The notes below the pieces were generated by a model. The model was given only the letters and a program-made list of their open reading frames with translations. It did not search any database and was not told where the DNA came from. Of a stretch of 64,000 nucleotides of DNA, positions 21,774 through 33,462 are shown in pieces (position 1 is the stretch's first letter; each line of letters begins with the position of its first letter). The position numbers and the translations under genes are program-made. Source of the DNA: Owenia fusiformis. Taxonomy: Eukaryota > Annelida > Polychaeta > Sabellida > Oweniidae. The stretch lies in contig CAIIXF020000011.1 of NCBI GenBank assembly GCA_903813345.2, positions 1,572,571 to 1,636,570 of the forward strand, read 5' to 3'.

Positions 21774-21839
21774 GTACCCTTCCCACAGTGACATATATAC
21801 TTCGAACAGTACTTCACATTAAGGTTTGGGGCAAAATGT
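21774..21839 (-). repeat. B1 direct repeat (66 bp)
   Basis: Identical to B2 at 21482-21547; lies directly downstream, on the minus strand, of the recombinase gene. Confidence 0.85.
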
Positions 21840-22073
21840 CAGTTGCGTATGCATATACTCGATATATCATGCATCATGATACAATATGTCACCACTTCTG
21901 GTGGTGACATGAACCTTTTATTCTCTTCTCTCCTCCCAATACTTAAATAACGAAAATATTTTACTGTCATTTATAACAATTATGATTCCAAACTCAAAAT
22001 TAACATAGTGACATAATTAATATATTTATTTTACAATACATCACATACACTATTACAAAAAACTTTATACAAT

Positions 22074-22432
22074 TTATGGCTGAAACGCTGGCACAGATTT
22101 AGTATGTTGCCTAAAAATATTTTCTGGCTCGTCATTATTTACAACAGCTTTTGCCAATCTACTGGATACACTCTCAGAATCTTTTAGCAATCCTACCCAT
22201 GTATAATATTGTACGCTTTCATCTGTGAAGCAACCTACGTGACGCATCACCTCCGAGGAGGATGTTGCAGCCCCGGAAAGTACATGTTCCATTGTTAATG
22301 CACATCCTGCCCTCAAGCTATGGGGGGTCTCCCCTTCATCCAAACCTAACGTTGCTAGATAATATTTCAGACGATCATGAATAGCATTATACTTCAACGG
22401 TTCCTCCAATATTATACCCGAATTTGACATTG
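22074..22432 (-). pseudogene. Tyrosine recombinase, C-terminal part, cut off by insertion
   Basis: Reads MSNSGIILEEPLKYNAIHDR, then the HxxR box HSLRAGCALT, MRHVGCFTDESV, and the nucleophile region QYYTW. So the His-x-x-Arg, His and Tyr residues of the recombinase are kept. The separate ORF starting at 22457 takes its first nine residues from the inserted transposon terminus. The other half is 9 kb away at 31389. Confidence 0.75.
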
Positions 22433-22439
22433 TACTGCG

Positions 22440-22700
22440 TGAAATATGGGATTCCAACTCTTGACACGTCTAGAAACTGGTCTTTACACGCCGGGTTTCT
22501 AGACGTGCCAATTATTTACACCTCTTGACACGCGATGAATTCAACTCTTTACACCTCTTTGCACTTCTTGGCACACGCAGTGCAAAGACGTGTAAAGACC
22601 ATGTCAAAAAGTCTTTACACGCCCTGTGACAATTAATGGAATCTCTTGACACGCTCTTGGCACACTGAACAACATAATTATGTGTAAACAACTAACCTAA
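22440..22700. repeat. Left subterminal motif cluster of the CACTA-like element
   Basis: About ten variants of ctcttgacacg, tctttacacg and ctttgcac within 240 bp, in both orientations, with a tctagaaac motif and its complement near the end. Confidence 0.75.
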
Positions 22701-22956
22701 TTACCAATAGCAAAACATACAGTATTTTAACGATTGCAAGTATTTTCTCTGATACTTTTAATTGATATATTTTTTAATCATTCTTTCGCAGACTGTTTGG
22801 AACAAGTACATGTAGCAAATATTAAACAGACTATTTTGTATGTACGCTGACACATTGACTTATTTAAACATTTTGGCAATTTCATGCCGCCTTTTGAAAA
22901 TATAAATCAGTTATAGGCAATGCTAATCGACGCATTGATCCTAAGTGAAGGAAATA

Positions 22957-23058
22957 CCTAGTCTCATTTAATAAAACAGGCTATTTGCGCATTTAATTAA
23001 TATTTGTGACAAAATATTTCAGTTAGACTCAAAATCAAAACGAATTTCTCCATTATAG
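22957..23058 (+). repeat. 102-bp direct repeat, copy 1
   Basis: From cctagtctcatttaataaaa to tttctccattatag; identical to 24355-24456, 1.4 kb away inside the CACTA-like element. Confidence 0.85.
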
Positions 23059-24354
23059 AAAAAGAAAGGCGTTTCAAGGATAAAACGTGCAATAAACTAT
23101 GAAAACACTGATACATCAGGCCTATTTATATATTTATTTTGTATTCTTAATATAAAGATAACCTTACTTTTCGATGAGTATTTGGATTTCGGAGTAATTT
23201 GTTTCAAGTTAAGTCAATACAAATTATCGCCGACTTAACTTGTGACCATACATATGATAAATGAGGGGCATTTTAATACACAATTGGGCAACACAAGCAT
23301 ATTCAATCGAATGTACCATTCTCTCTGCTGTTCTTTCCCAGCCTATCCATAAACAGACAGGTACAAGTTCCCATAGTTTTCGCAACATCTAATTCTATGA
23401 TCAATTGCTAGACACAGCAAATATACTAATTAATTGTCTGATTGTGATTCGGGAACGTAGGTTTTTTACATAAACAGGATACTTGGCTGTACATAGCCTG
23501 AGAACACCGGATTGACCCCCCCCCCCCCCAATCGACGCCTAGGCGCTGCTTATGTTTTAATAAGAAACATTCCCTTGTAAAGAATTATCGGGATATGAAT
23601 TGATACAAGGTCAAGTATTCTGCCCCTTTTGTGTGATAAAAATATGTATTTAATTGGTGCTTTAACTTTTTGAACAAAGAAATGAAATAATCGCACTGAA
23701 TGTCTCAACATAAATCAGTGATGTTTAATTAATAAATGGCACTATTATGTCAGTCTACGCACTTCATGGACATGGACGGGGGGGGGGTGTGAGTTACCCA
23801 TTCTAAAATGGTTAAATTTTGTATTAAAGAGTAATCAATAGGTAGCATACTACTTAATTTGTTTGACTATTGATATTAAAAAGGAGTGAATTTATGATAT
23901 TCATAGAGGTACATTGTATTGGTATTAATATAATAATGATATTGGGGACCATAAACCACTTTGTTTCGCAAGTAGCTTTAGGATCGCGGTTTTATCTTCA
24001 CATGTTGCCCTTTGTGCAATTCGAAAATGAAATATTTTAATCTATAATTTATATTTCATTTGCAAAATAAATGTAATTAAGAGACATGGGGGAGGGGAGG
24101 GGGGGGGGGGTTAACGGCCAGAATTTGGAATGAATTTGGGAATTTCAAGGATTGATTCACTTAATGTTGTTCACTGGAGTCGATACACACACCTGCATAA
24201 CAATCGGAGACAAAACTGACTTAATCTGATATGATAACAAAAGATTAATAACTTAGTCTATGTTTTTGTTTTTATAATTGCGGAAGTGTACCAAAACCAC
24301 CTTGATTACAGAAGATATCGTCTAGGCTTTAGATTTAATGAATAGATTTTTTGC

Positions 24355-24456
24355 CCTAGTCTCATTTAATAAAACAGGCTATTTGCGCATTTAATTAATA
24401 TTTGTGACAAAATATTTCAGTTAGACTCAAAATCAAAACGAATTTCTCCATTATAG
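24355..24456 (+). repeat. 102-bp direct repeat, copy 2
   Basis: Identical partner of 22957-23058; flanks differ. Confidence 0.85.
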
Positions 24457-27400
24457 CCCCCCTTGCAACTGTCCCGAGTCTGCATCTGTTTTTCATGCTT
24501 CCGATCCACCTTTGGGATAGAGAGAATAGATGTAGATTTGTAATTTGGGGGGGGGGGTGGCATTAAATGTGTTCTCATACAAACTAAAATAAACCCCAAA
24601 AAGCCATATCAAATGTCCAAACACAAGACCAATGCCATGTCAAACATCCAAATGTAGAACCAATGCCATACCCCCGGGTACCAAATATCCAGAATATAAG
24701 ACCAAGGCCATTCGAAATATCGAATGCCCCGAGAAGAAGGCAGATCTTTGAGTAAAATGATCATAAATAACCTCAAATGAAGGATATGTGTAACAACTAG
24801 ACCAATGCCCCGGGACCAATGCCGTACCACAATTGAGGGGTAACATATTTTCCACACCGATTCTTATACCAGAAAATGGAAAAATCTGTCTTAAAATGTG
24901 GGTCCATTGGCTTGACATACCAAATGTAAAAATGGTACCCCACCTGAGCCGAGTGTGAACCCCCGGGGTGAATGGTGAACACACGGGGCAAGGAATTCTT
25001 CGATTTTGATTCAAGTAATTTTTTTTATAAAATTCATACTCATGTTAATAGCGGACGCCTTGGCCAAATAATCTTTCAAATCATGCACTTTCCAAGTGAT
25101 TTTGTAGCAAAATTGTGATAATATATGAACCCCTTGGAATTATTCAAAGACGGACCCCCGCCAGCCCATCCCCCATTCTTACCTATGCTAAACTCTAAGA
25201 TAAACATATAGAATGGTATCTTACACTTTTTTCTAAATGTTGATATCCAAAAAAACATATCTTTTTGGTTTATCAACACATACCGCTCACAATATAACAA
25301 GTATACAGATTGTAACATAGATAAGCGAATCGGGGAAAATTACAATCCCTTTGATCAAATTATTATAAGATTTAATCTCCAGCTGAGGTGCAATCAAAAT
25401 GTTGATACACATAATTAGCAGTCAGAAAGATGCTCTTACCACTGTAGTTTTCAATATTCCCTTTGTTGTAACATCTTATTTCAAAAGAATGGATATTGAT
25501 GGTTGTATGGAAGTATTCATATCAAACATTCACATTATAGTTTACAGTGGAATTCGCTCCATAAATGCAACATATTTACCATTTAAGATTTCATATTGAA
25601 CTTTCCGCATAATGATAAAATGTTGACGATATAGTTTTCGATAAAACCCCAGTGCCGTAGCCAGCTTTCAGTCGGGGGGAGGGGTGATGCAATCACCAAA
25701 ATATTTAGGTTTTCAGTCGGGGGGTGCGATTGTGACATAAATGAGGCAAAAAATATTTGTTTTGAATTTTTACGAAAATGATGCAACTTCCTTCAAACCT
25801 GAGCTAGAAGCTTCAAACAAAAAATCAATTTAATGCTCTTTTCTTCCTCTACCTTATGGTACCTTTTATTGCTTGTAGGAGGGGGTGCGAACCCATCGCT
25901 TCTCCTCGTTACGCTTATAAACCCAATAACGTATTCCCAAGGAATCGACTTTATTAATTTATATGTGAAAAATGAGCTTGCATGTACAAATTGCATCGTA
26001 TGCAAACCTTCCCCTGACCGACCCGGTAAGTTTATGTCTTTTGAATGATGTCTACCCCTTGATGCATGCATCCTTTAATAAGTGGTGTTAAGAATATTGG
26101 TGTAGGCCCTGTTGAAGGGATATGTCATAAAGATTTCACGTTATCGCGATATACATGTAGCCGCGTCCCCTTTGTCTTTATCCTTCCAAACGCAAACGGC
26201 AGATAAGAGGGGTTCTTAGTGATTGATCTGATGCTTAATAAGCCACTTACAAGATACAGTTTTAAATATTGATATTGTGTAAAGTTTTAACACATAGGCG
26301 TAACCAGGGGGGGGGGTGCGATTCGTGAATGATCGCACCCCCCTCCGCTTAACAAATAGAGAAGGAAGAAGAAAGGAGCTTTGAATGGCTTTCATTTGAA
26401 ACTTCTAGTTCAATTTTGAAGGAATTTGCATCAATTTTTGTAAAAATCAAGATAAATCTTAATTTTTGGCTTGTTTATATGCCACAATCGCATCCCCCCG
26501 ACTGAAAACCGATTTTTTGACGATCGCACCACCCTGACTGAAGGCTGGCTATGTCCCTGTAACATGTATTCAATTGATATAGCCATAAAATACAATAAGA
26601 CATGATTGTTTCGGCACTTTGAAAATAATATTTTTGTTTCCTTTCACGATGTGTCCTTTTTCAGCGTTTGGTGTTCTGCTAGGAATGGATTGAATCAGGG
26701 TTTAATTTTGCGAATCTCGAAACAGGCGCTAAGCAAAATTACCTTTATTTTACACCAAAGAGTATCAGGCCTGTAGCCAGGAGTTGCCAAGGGGGATTCA
26801 CTTTTTGAAAATTTCCAGAAGTGGTTCACTTGTGACAATTTTGCTCCAAAATTAGCCAGAATCACTTAAAAAAGTGCTCAGAATGGTGAAAACTGCATGA
26901 TTTGAAAGATTTTTTGGCCGGGGGGGGGGGCTACGGGCCTGAACATATTCATTTTGAGGGTTTTAAATAATGTGCTTTATACAGAGAGTGTATTCCAAAT
27001 ATCGAGTCTGGTTTAAAGATAAGTATCCCGGGAGAAGTATGAGGATCTCGGTATCATTTTCAATGACAAGGGATTATTCTTTAAGAGTTTTAACTTTATA
27101 ATCCACATAACCTGAACTTGTGATTAAACTAGTGATCAAAGGATGGATTTTTGCATCATTGTTAAATCGGGGATAAGTTTGACAATACCCATGTTTAACT
27201 TGGATTTCATTTAAAACATTTGGTCCGGTTTTATAAGGAATTTTAGTTTGATTCGTTCATGATTTGTTAGACTTTGTCTAATGTCAATTAATATTGTTTT
27301 TCTAGATATTGAATTGATCAAAGATTTGAAATCATGGGAACCAAAAGTATAATCTCACGGCCGTTTACAAGATTCAAATGCTTAAGATTAATGATTGTCC

Positions 27401-27636
27401 TTGTTTTAAACGTTTTAAACAATTTATTTGTGCCCCTTATTATGTTTATTATGTTTATTAATCCATCATTTTTGATGAGTACATTTTATAATTTAGTTTA
27501 GTAACATATAATACATATGAAATTATCATTTACATTTAAACATTATGTGATGTGAGATAAGATTTATCGTACAGATTAAAATTACATGTATATTACAATT
27601 GTGTGTTATTTTGTCAAAAGTTGACTATCAGACCAC
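24457..27636. other. Non-coding interior of the CACTA-like element
   Basis: Only short ORFs. 24600-25010 has repeated accaatgcc phrases. 26290-26570 is a MITE-like stretch (ataggcgtaaccagg to ggctggctatgtccctg). 26766-26941 is a CAGGCC-family MITE. Confidence 0.5.
26766..26941. mobile_element. CAGGCC-family MITE
   Basis: Ends caggcctgtagccagg and ggctacgggcctg; internal ttgccaagggggattcactt shared with the 12803 and 30598 copies. Confidence 0.7.
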
Positions 27637-29442
27637 TTATGCCTCATTTGGACGCATAGTGTACATTTTAAATACGGTTGTCACAATTAAGATTAGTTCA
27701 TTGTCATCTAGGATCTGACCTTCGTCGAAAATGAAATTAAGTTTTTGATTGATGTTATTAAATTCTACAACTCCATATTCCCTCATCAAGTCCATTATTG
27801 GAGTTCGCGCTTCACTTAAAGCCTCACATTCAAATAACATATGGGATAACGTTTCTATACAATTCTCACACATTTGGCACAGTCTAAGATAAGTTGGTGT
27901 ATTATTCCAACGGCCTACATTTACTTGGAGGTTTCCCTCTCCTACCAGAAGCATTACCATTAGGCGGCAATGTTTCACTAGTCTAGGGTATTTCCGAGCA
28001 ACTACCCACCATGAAATGGGCTTGATCTCTGTTACAACATCTCTGTAAACATTGAGTTTTCTATACGTTAACAACTTAAGATGCCACTCATTGATATGAT
28101 AGTCTTTAAGTTTTTCAATGACCATTCGTTTCCACTGTAACTTACAGGGTACAATTGCAAATTTTACCATATTCATAACGTTCGACCATAAACCATATTT
28201 AACACATGTGTTCATTATGTCACGTAAAGGAGACTGTACATTAAGGTTGGCAGCACTCATTTGAATGATACGTATGATGCAAATTCTTCTGTAAATGTTC
28301 CCAATGGGCAATGCTAAAAGACTCCATAAGAACAATAATTTCATTAGACTGATCTTGTACGTTATGTTATGCCAACCCAATTGTGCCAAGACAGCTGGAT
28401 CACTTGTGTTCTTAGGTAGTCCTTGGCATTTCTTGGCACTAGCTCTATGTCCATCCTCTAGCTTCCTGTAGTCATTCTCATGCAGAGGAATTACTTCAAA
28501 ACCGTAAAGCATAGAGGGAATGGCTACTGTCCAATACAGCTTTGAAATGGTAAGGGGGTTAGGTGGATTCGTAGGGCTCGATGTTACACCTACGTACGCA
28601 TTGATCGTCCTCCTGCCCTTGGCTATCCGATCATCTATGAACTGGTTAGTCGTCGGTGATAAAGGGAGACCCAGATGCTCTATTTCTGACACAGTCGGGA
28701 TAATATCGCCACCTATTGTTAAGTCACATTTTAATACATTTCTTCCTTTACTGAAGACTATTGATTTACATTTATTTGGATGAAAGCTAAATCTCCACTT
28801 TACACTGTATTGATAAAGTATGTGAAGCAGTTGTTGCATGGTAGACTTGTGATACGCTATAAGAATGGTATCATCTGCGTATGTTGGGATCGTTGTAGTA
28901 ATTCCACTTATTGTTGACCCTAAACCACTGTCACATACCTCAGTTATCAGACCATGGGTGTATTTTGAGTACAATTCCATACTATAGATTCCTCCTTGAT
29001 GAACCGATTGTTCGACAAGGAAGGGCTCGGACATCTCACTACAGCCGCCAATCCGTATAGCACAGGTATATCCATCATATGCATTTCTTAGGATTCTCCA
29101 GAGTTTGCCTCTTATTCCTTGTTGGTACATCTTGTACAACAGCCCGTTGTGATAAATTCCATCGAAGGCTTTTCTAATGTCTAATGCCACAACGATGACG
29201 TCATTGCCCCTCTCTAGGCCGTAGGCAATGGCTTCCCGTGTTACAAGTGAAGTATGTAAACTGGAGCACCCCTTCCTGTTCACTCCTTGTAACTCATGCT
29301 TTATTTGGTGAATGCCCAAGTCCTGAAACTCTTGGTCCCTCTTAGCCATTAATCCTTCCAGCAATTTCATGTACGTACACATCAGCGTGATTCCTCTGTG
29401 ATTGTCTTTGTTAAGGACATCTTTGTCATCTGTGCCAAGATT
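27637..29442 (-). CDS. Non-LTR retrotransposon reverse transcriptase, 5'-truncated
   Basis: Open on the minus strand from just after a TAA at 29443-29445 to the stop ending at 27637, about 600 codons without interruption; first ATG at 29382. Visible: NKDNHRGITLM (fingers), motif A VVALDIRKAFDGIYHNGLLY, QSVHQGGIYSMELYSKYTHG, motif C TYADDTILIA, KWRFSFHPNKCKSIVFSKGR, EHLGLPLSP, and a C-terminal zinc-binding pattern CQMCENCIETLSHMLFEC (zf-RVT). No endonuclease domain precedes it. Clade not resolved. An intact frame inside an otherwise non-coding DNA transposon suggests recent insertion or capture. Confidence 0.8.
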   Translation of the reverse strand, partial: NLGTDDKDVLNKDNHRGITLMCTYMKLLEGLMAKRDQEFQDLGIHQIKHELQGVNRKGCSSLHTSLVTREAIAYGLERGNDVIVVALDIRKAFDGIYHNGLLYKMYQQGIRGKLWRILRNAYDGYTCAIRIGGCSEMSEPFLVEQSVHQGGIYSMELYSKYTHGLITEVCDSGLGSTISGITTTIPTYADDTILIAYHKSTMQQLLHILYQYSVKWRFSFHPNKCKSIVFSKGRNVLKCDLTIGGDIIPTVSEIEHLGLPLSPTTNQFIDDRIAKGRRTINAYVGVTSSPTNPPNPLTISKLYWTVAIPSMLYGFEVIPLHENDYRKLEDGHRASAKKCQGLPKNTSDPAVLAQLGWHNITYKISLMKLLFLWSLLALPIGNIYRRICIIRIIQMSAANLNVQSPLRDIMNTCVKYGLWSNVMNMVKFAIVPCKLQWKRMVIEKLKDYHINEWHLKLLTYRKLNVYRDVVTEIKPISWWVVARKYPRLVKHCRLMVMLLVGEGNLQVNVGRWNNTPTYLRLCQMCENCIETLSHMLFECEALSEARTPIMDLMREYGVVEFNNINQKLNFIFDEGQILDDNELILIVTTVFKMYTMRPNEA

Positions 29443-30597
29443 TTACTTTGTTGCCATTTTAAATGAGATATTCCAAATTTCCGTTCTTACAAATAAAAAG
29501 TCAGACGATAGCCTATAGGGAAATAACATGAATCAAACCCCATATTGGGCCCCTGGCATTCTTAGAGACTCGATCCAAAATTATCCTGGATAAATCATGA
29601 CATCTCACTTCCTCTCAGCCCCGAGATGTTTCAGGTGAAACAGAAATATGGTATCAGAATGTCAAAACATGCTGAGAAATATGATGTGCAATCAGAAGGA
29701 AATTATTTGGGACTGGTAGCAAGGTCGCATACAGGACCACAGCTATATCTTTGTTTTTAATATTTTTATTCCGATTCTTCAACGTTTTCGGGGATCCGGG
29801 CAGAACTCAGGATATAGTACTTGAGTACATTTGCATTCAAAATAATTCAAAATTCAAAATTGCAAATATCATGGAAGTTGATTGCAATTATGTTCGATGA
29901 TCGTCAACATGAAAGAACAATATGTCTGAATAATTAGCTATTAAACATCTTTATCAAAACTTTCCTACACTTTTAAATGTTGATCTTGTCAAAGAGTACT
30001 CTCCATCTGAGATTCAGATGTAGATCGAAAATCAAATTGATTTCAAAGGTATTTATAGATGGTTTACATGAGGGATTCTGTCCATGTGGGTGGTGTATTC
30101 CTTTCATAACAAAGAGTTGTTTTGCTTCCGTGGTCCTAAATTATTCAATTTTAAATAGTAACTAATAAGATTAAACAGATCAAAAAGACTCGGGGCACTG
30201 CCGTCGCCCCATCATGATCAACAGGTGACAATAAGCGACACATGTTTCAGCGTCATGATAGTAAACCATGACATCTCAAATCTTCCCAGCCCTTGATTTT
30301 TGAGATCTTTCATCCCAGCTCATATTTCATCTAATTGGGGTCATAAAACTTGTGTAACTGTGCCTGTTGCATCCTCGCTGGAAGGGTATTTTACAAGTAT
30401 AAATGAAGTCCTTTGAAGAAGGATGTGCCTGTTGTTAAATACATGTACAATGCCTTACTACATTATGTAATGTATTGACATTAAGGTAGATGATTACATG
30501 ATAACAATCACACTTATTGACATTCATAACTCTTCCCATCTGATATGCTCAGATCACAGAATATGCCTCATTATATCAGAGCATGTTTCAGGCGTTT

Positions 30598-30794
30598 CAG
30601 ACCCATAGCCAGGATTTGCCAAGGGGTGGGTTACTTTTTTAAGAAATTCCAGGGGGAGTTTACTTTTGGCAATGTTAGTTCAAAAATGAGCAAAATAATT
30701 TAAAAGGTGCTCAGTATGGGGTAAAAATGCAATTTTGGTCACGGAGGGGGGGGGGGTCGCTAGAACCAATCTATCCCCCCTGTATTCGGGCCTG
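30598..30794. mobile_element. CAGGCC-family MITE
   Basis: Ends cagacccatagccagg and attcgggcctg; internal tttgccaaggggtgggttac. No clear target duplication. Confidence 0.6.
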
Positions 30795-31239
30795 CATGTG
30801 CTATCTACATATTTGACAATTTGATTGACACGGTTCAAAGTGGACTTTGTTAATTATTCAAACTGTTTTAATATCTAGGAATATGCGTCCAGGTTAAAAT
30901 CACTCGAAATCAGGGTAGATAAACCTAAGAAAAACACATTTCGTGTTTTCATTTGATCTTTAACATGATCCTGTAAAAATGTCAGATTTAGCAAAATACA
31001 TAGGCGATCTCCATCTGCACACATCTACTCATTTCGACTAAGCTATTGCCTATACTTACACGCACACGCATACTTTTAAATTAATTTTATTTTGATAATG
31101 ATTTAAAAAACACAAATTATTATTAACACGAAATTAAAATGATTGTTATATTCCAATCCTAGTAAAGTATAATTAAGCGCGACTATAGGGCATAACAACA
31201 TGTGGCCGGTCTAATTATACTGTTTGTTTTGATAAGGCT

Positions 31240-31388
31240 GTGCAAAGAGATATCAAAACTCTTGACACGCTCTTTACACGCGAGGTCTTTGCACCTCTTG
31301 ACACGTCTTGGAATCTCTAGATACGCGGAGTTCCTAGACTATCTTTGCACGTCTAGAAATTGCTTGGAATTTCACATTTGACGCAGTG
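31240..31388. repeat. Right subterminal motif cluster of the CACTA-like element
   Basis: Motifs cttgacacgctctttacacg, ctttgcacctcttgacacg and tctttgcacgtctagaaa, matching those at the left end. Confidence 0.75.
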
Positions 31389-32105
31389 TTGGCCGAAAAA
31401 GATACCCAACTGATAAATCCACCCCTTCACTTTTCATAACTTTAACATAATCTTCTAATCCCTTTACCGGACACATAATCTTGTTCTCACATTTTCTCAA
31501 GACAAATATGTTGCTCTTCCTCCCCACAATGTTTTACCAAAGCTTAGAGAAATACAGAATCCTGAACCATCGCCCAGTTTGGTTATTTCCTGAGATTTTA
31601 AATGGGATAAATCCCCAGCCCTGTCACCCACTACAAAACTGTAACTTGAAAAACGCCTGGTCTAGATCTCTCAACAAAATGTACCTCAATTTATTGCTCA
31701 AATCTATAACCTGTAGCTCTCGATCAATAAATCCCATGATCTTCCTAATTTTTGACCTGAATATGGGTTTTGCCTGTTTAGGAATAACGTGACCTTTCTC
31801 ATGACCCTGTTTCAAAATCTTTAACTACTGTTTAACATAAGGTAATCTGGCAGGATTCCCATCACCGAGAGCACAATTCCAGAATTCCCCCTCCCAATAA
31901 GGAAGAATTCTCTAGCTAACTGATGTACCATACCCTCTAACGTCCCCGATGCTAATCGTGTAGGGCAACAATAATGTATATCTCCCTTGAGCTTTTTCCC
32001 CAAAAATGCACAACTTGGCTCATAAACTTTTGTCTTTCCAAACGAATCCTTGTATACCAAAAATCTCTTCACTTCATTTGGACCCACACTATGAGCGCGA
32101 TACAT
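31389..32105 (-). pseudogene. Tyrosine recombinase, N-terminal part, broken
   Basis: Core-binding part CCPTRLASGTLEGMVHQLAR, then VIPKQAKPIFRSKIRKIMGF in a second frame, then the box I segment GDRAGDLSHL holding the expected catalytic arginine, FGKTL, SNIFVLRKC and CPVKGLEDYVKV, ending YLFRPT where the insertion begins. At least three frameshifts and one stop (near 31840, 31620 and 31515) separate the blocks. The enzyme would integrate the circular cDNA of the element. Confidence 0.7.
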
Positions 32106-32139
32106 CTAACCTAATACAAACCAAAAATGTCTGAAATGT

Positions 32140-32657
32140 TTAAAACAGCTTTGTTGACTTCCTTACATATCCTTTTTCGGACGCATTTTTCTCAATTTCC
32201 TTAATTCTACCATCTATTTCACTTAGATATATTGGTTTGCCATCTAACCATGCCCGAAAGCATACAAGACAGGAAAACGTTTGTTCAAGACATGGACACT
32301 CTGATGCCCACAAATTGAATTTCAAGCCATACTGATCTTTAATAAATGCCCCTTTACTTGGGTACAACAGTGCCTCCTTTGAGCCGATTCCTGCCAAAAA
32401 TATTTTAGACACAGGATACGTATTTAACACTGGCCACCAGGGATCTAATGAAAATCTCTCGGCCACAACAATAGTATATCTTTTAACCTTCTCTCAACCA
32501 AATATCTTGTAACTGGAAGTACCATACAGAAAGGAGGAAAGACATAAGGATTAGCCTCAGTCTCTATCTTTTGACTCAATACATCTACCCCCGATGATTT
32601 CGGAAGCGGAGACGGCGTAAAATGACGATCGACCAAACTATTGGAATCTAATGACAT
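32140..32657 (-). pseudogene. C-terminal part of Pol, frameshifted
   Basis: 32445-32657 (ALD-like MSLDSNSLVDRHFTPSPLP and NPYVFPPFCMVLPVTRYLVE) and 32140-32466 (AERFSLDPWWPVLNTYPVSK) are the two halves of the region that follows RNase H in DIRS/Ngaro Pol, split by a frameshift near 32455. Confidence 0.6.
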
Positions 32658-33290
32658 GGGACTGAATGAGGCCCAAAATTGTGTTCAATTATCGCCCAAA
32701 TTCCCGACTGCAATATTGCGTCCATGTTTGAAAGCCTTCTTGAAGGCACATCAGCGGGATTGTTTGTTGTAGATATTCTGAACAGACTTAGATCAATATT
32801 CTTTTCTAGACAAACCATGAAAAAAGATTTCAATATGTCATTCAATTCCAACGATTTACAGCCACCATTATTCCACGACTGGACTACTGACTGGTTATCA
32901 ACCATGATCCTGACTATACAATTCTGCAGTTCACTTGGCAATGCATTCATACCGTTTAAAACAGCATGTGCTTCTTTAAGATGGATTGGACGGGAGTCGT
33001 CACCTTCCCAATAATCAGATATGACACCCTGATTTTCTTGTCCTGGAATTGACTCCCCTAGAACCAGACCATACGCATATAGTGAAGAGTCCGAGGCAAG
33101 AACCAGATTTTTGTGACACTCTTTTCTCCAGGGAACATACCCTTCCCCAATCTTCCAAAGACTTCCAGTACTGAATTTCTCTAAATAAGTCATCAGACAT
33201 TTCGACCAATTTACTATTTCTAATTGCTTTAGAAAGTGAATTATTTGCTACTTTTGTATACATCTTGGTCCCTGGGACTACCAGTATCAT
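32648..33290 (-). pseudogene. RNase H domain of the DIRS-order element
   Basis: Two overlapping frames. 33015-33290 carries the connection region; 32648-33193 carries RNase H with the acidic residues in LVLASDSS, HLKEAHAVLNG, RIMVDNQSVV and NPADVPSRR. Needed in this family to remove the RNA strand during cDNA synthesis. The frame change between the two parts shows decay. Confidence 0.7.
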
Positions 33291-33462
33291 GGAGATGCAT
33301 TAACATACCCAGCGTTACAGGACCCTGATATCAACTTTTTCTTTGATAGTATATAGGACATGAATTCCAAACAAAATCTCCTTATCAGTTGGAAGATGAA
33401 AACACATTGGCTCGGATTCGATGAAAAGACCAAGATATCCCAAACACATTGTAGGCTGAAAA

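Larger units (their letters stand above)
22433..31388. mobile_element. 9-kb CACTA (EnSpm)-like insertion
   Basis: Inverted ends: right end, read inward, CACTGCGTCAAATGTGAAAT; left end TACTGCGTGAAATATGGGAT; both then reach ATTCCAA. TTG is duplicated at 22430-22432 and 31389-31391, and removing the insert plus one TTG rejoins the recombinase frame. Both termini carry many short subterminal motifs (cttgacacg, ctttacacg, ctttgcac) in both orientations, as in CACTA elements. No transposase was found. The left end has T where CACTG would need C. A 2-bp AC duplication with ends ACTGCGT is an alternative reading. Confidence 0.7.
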
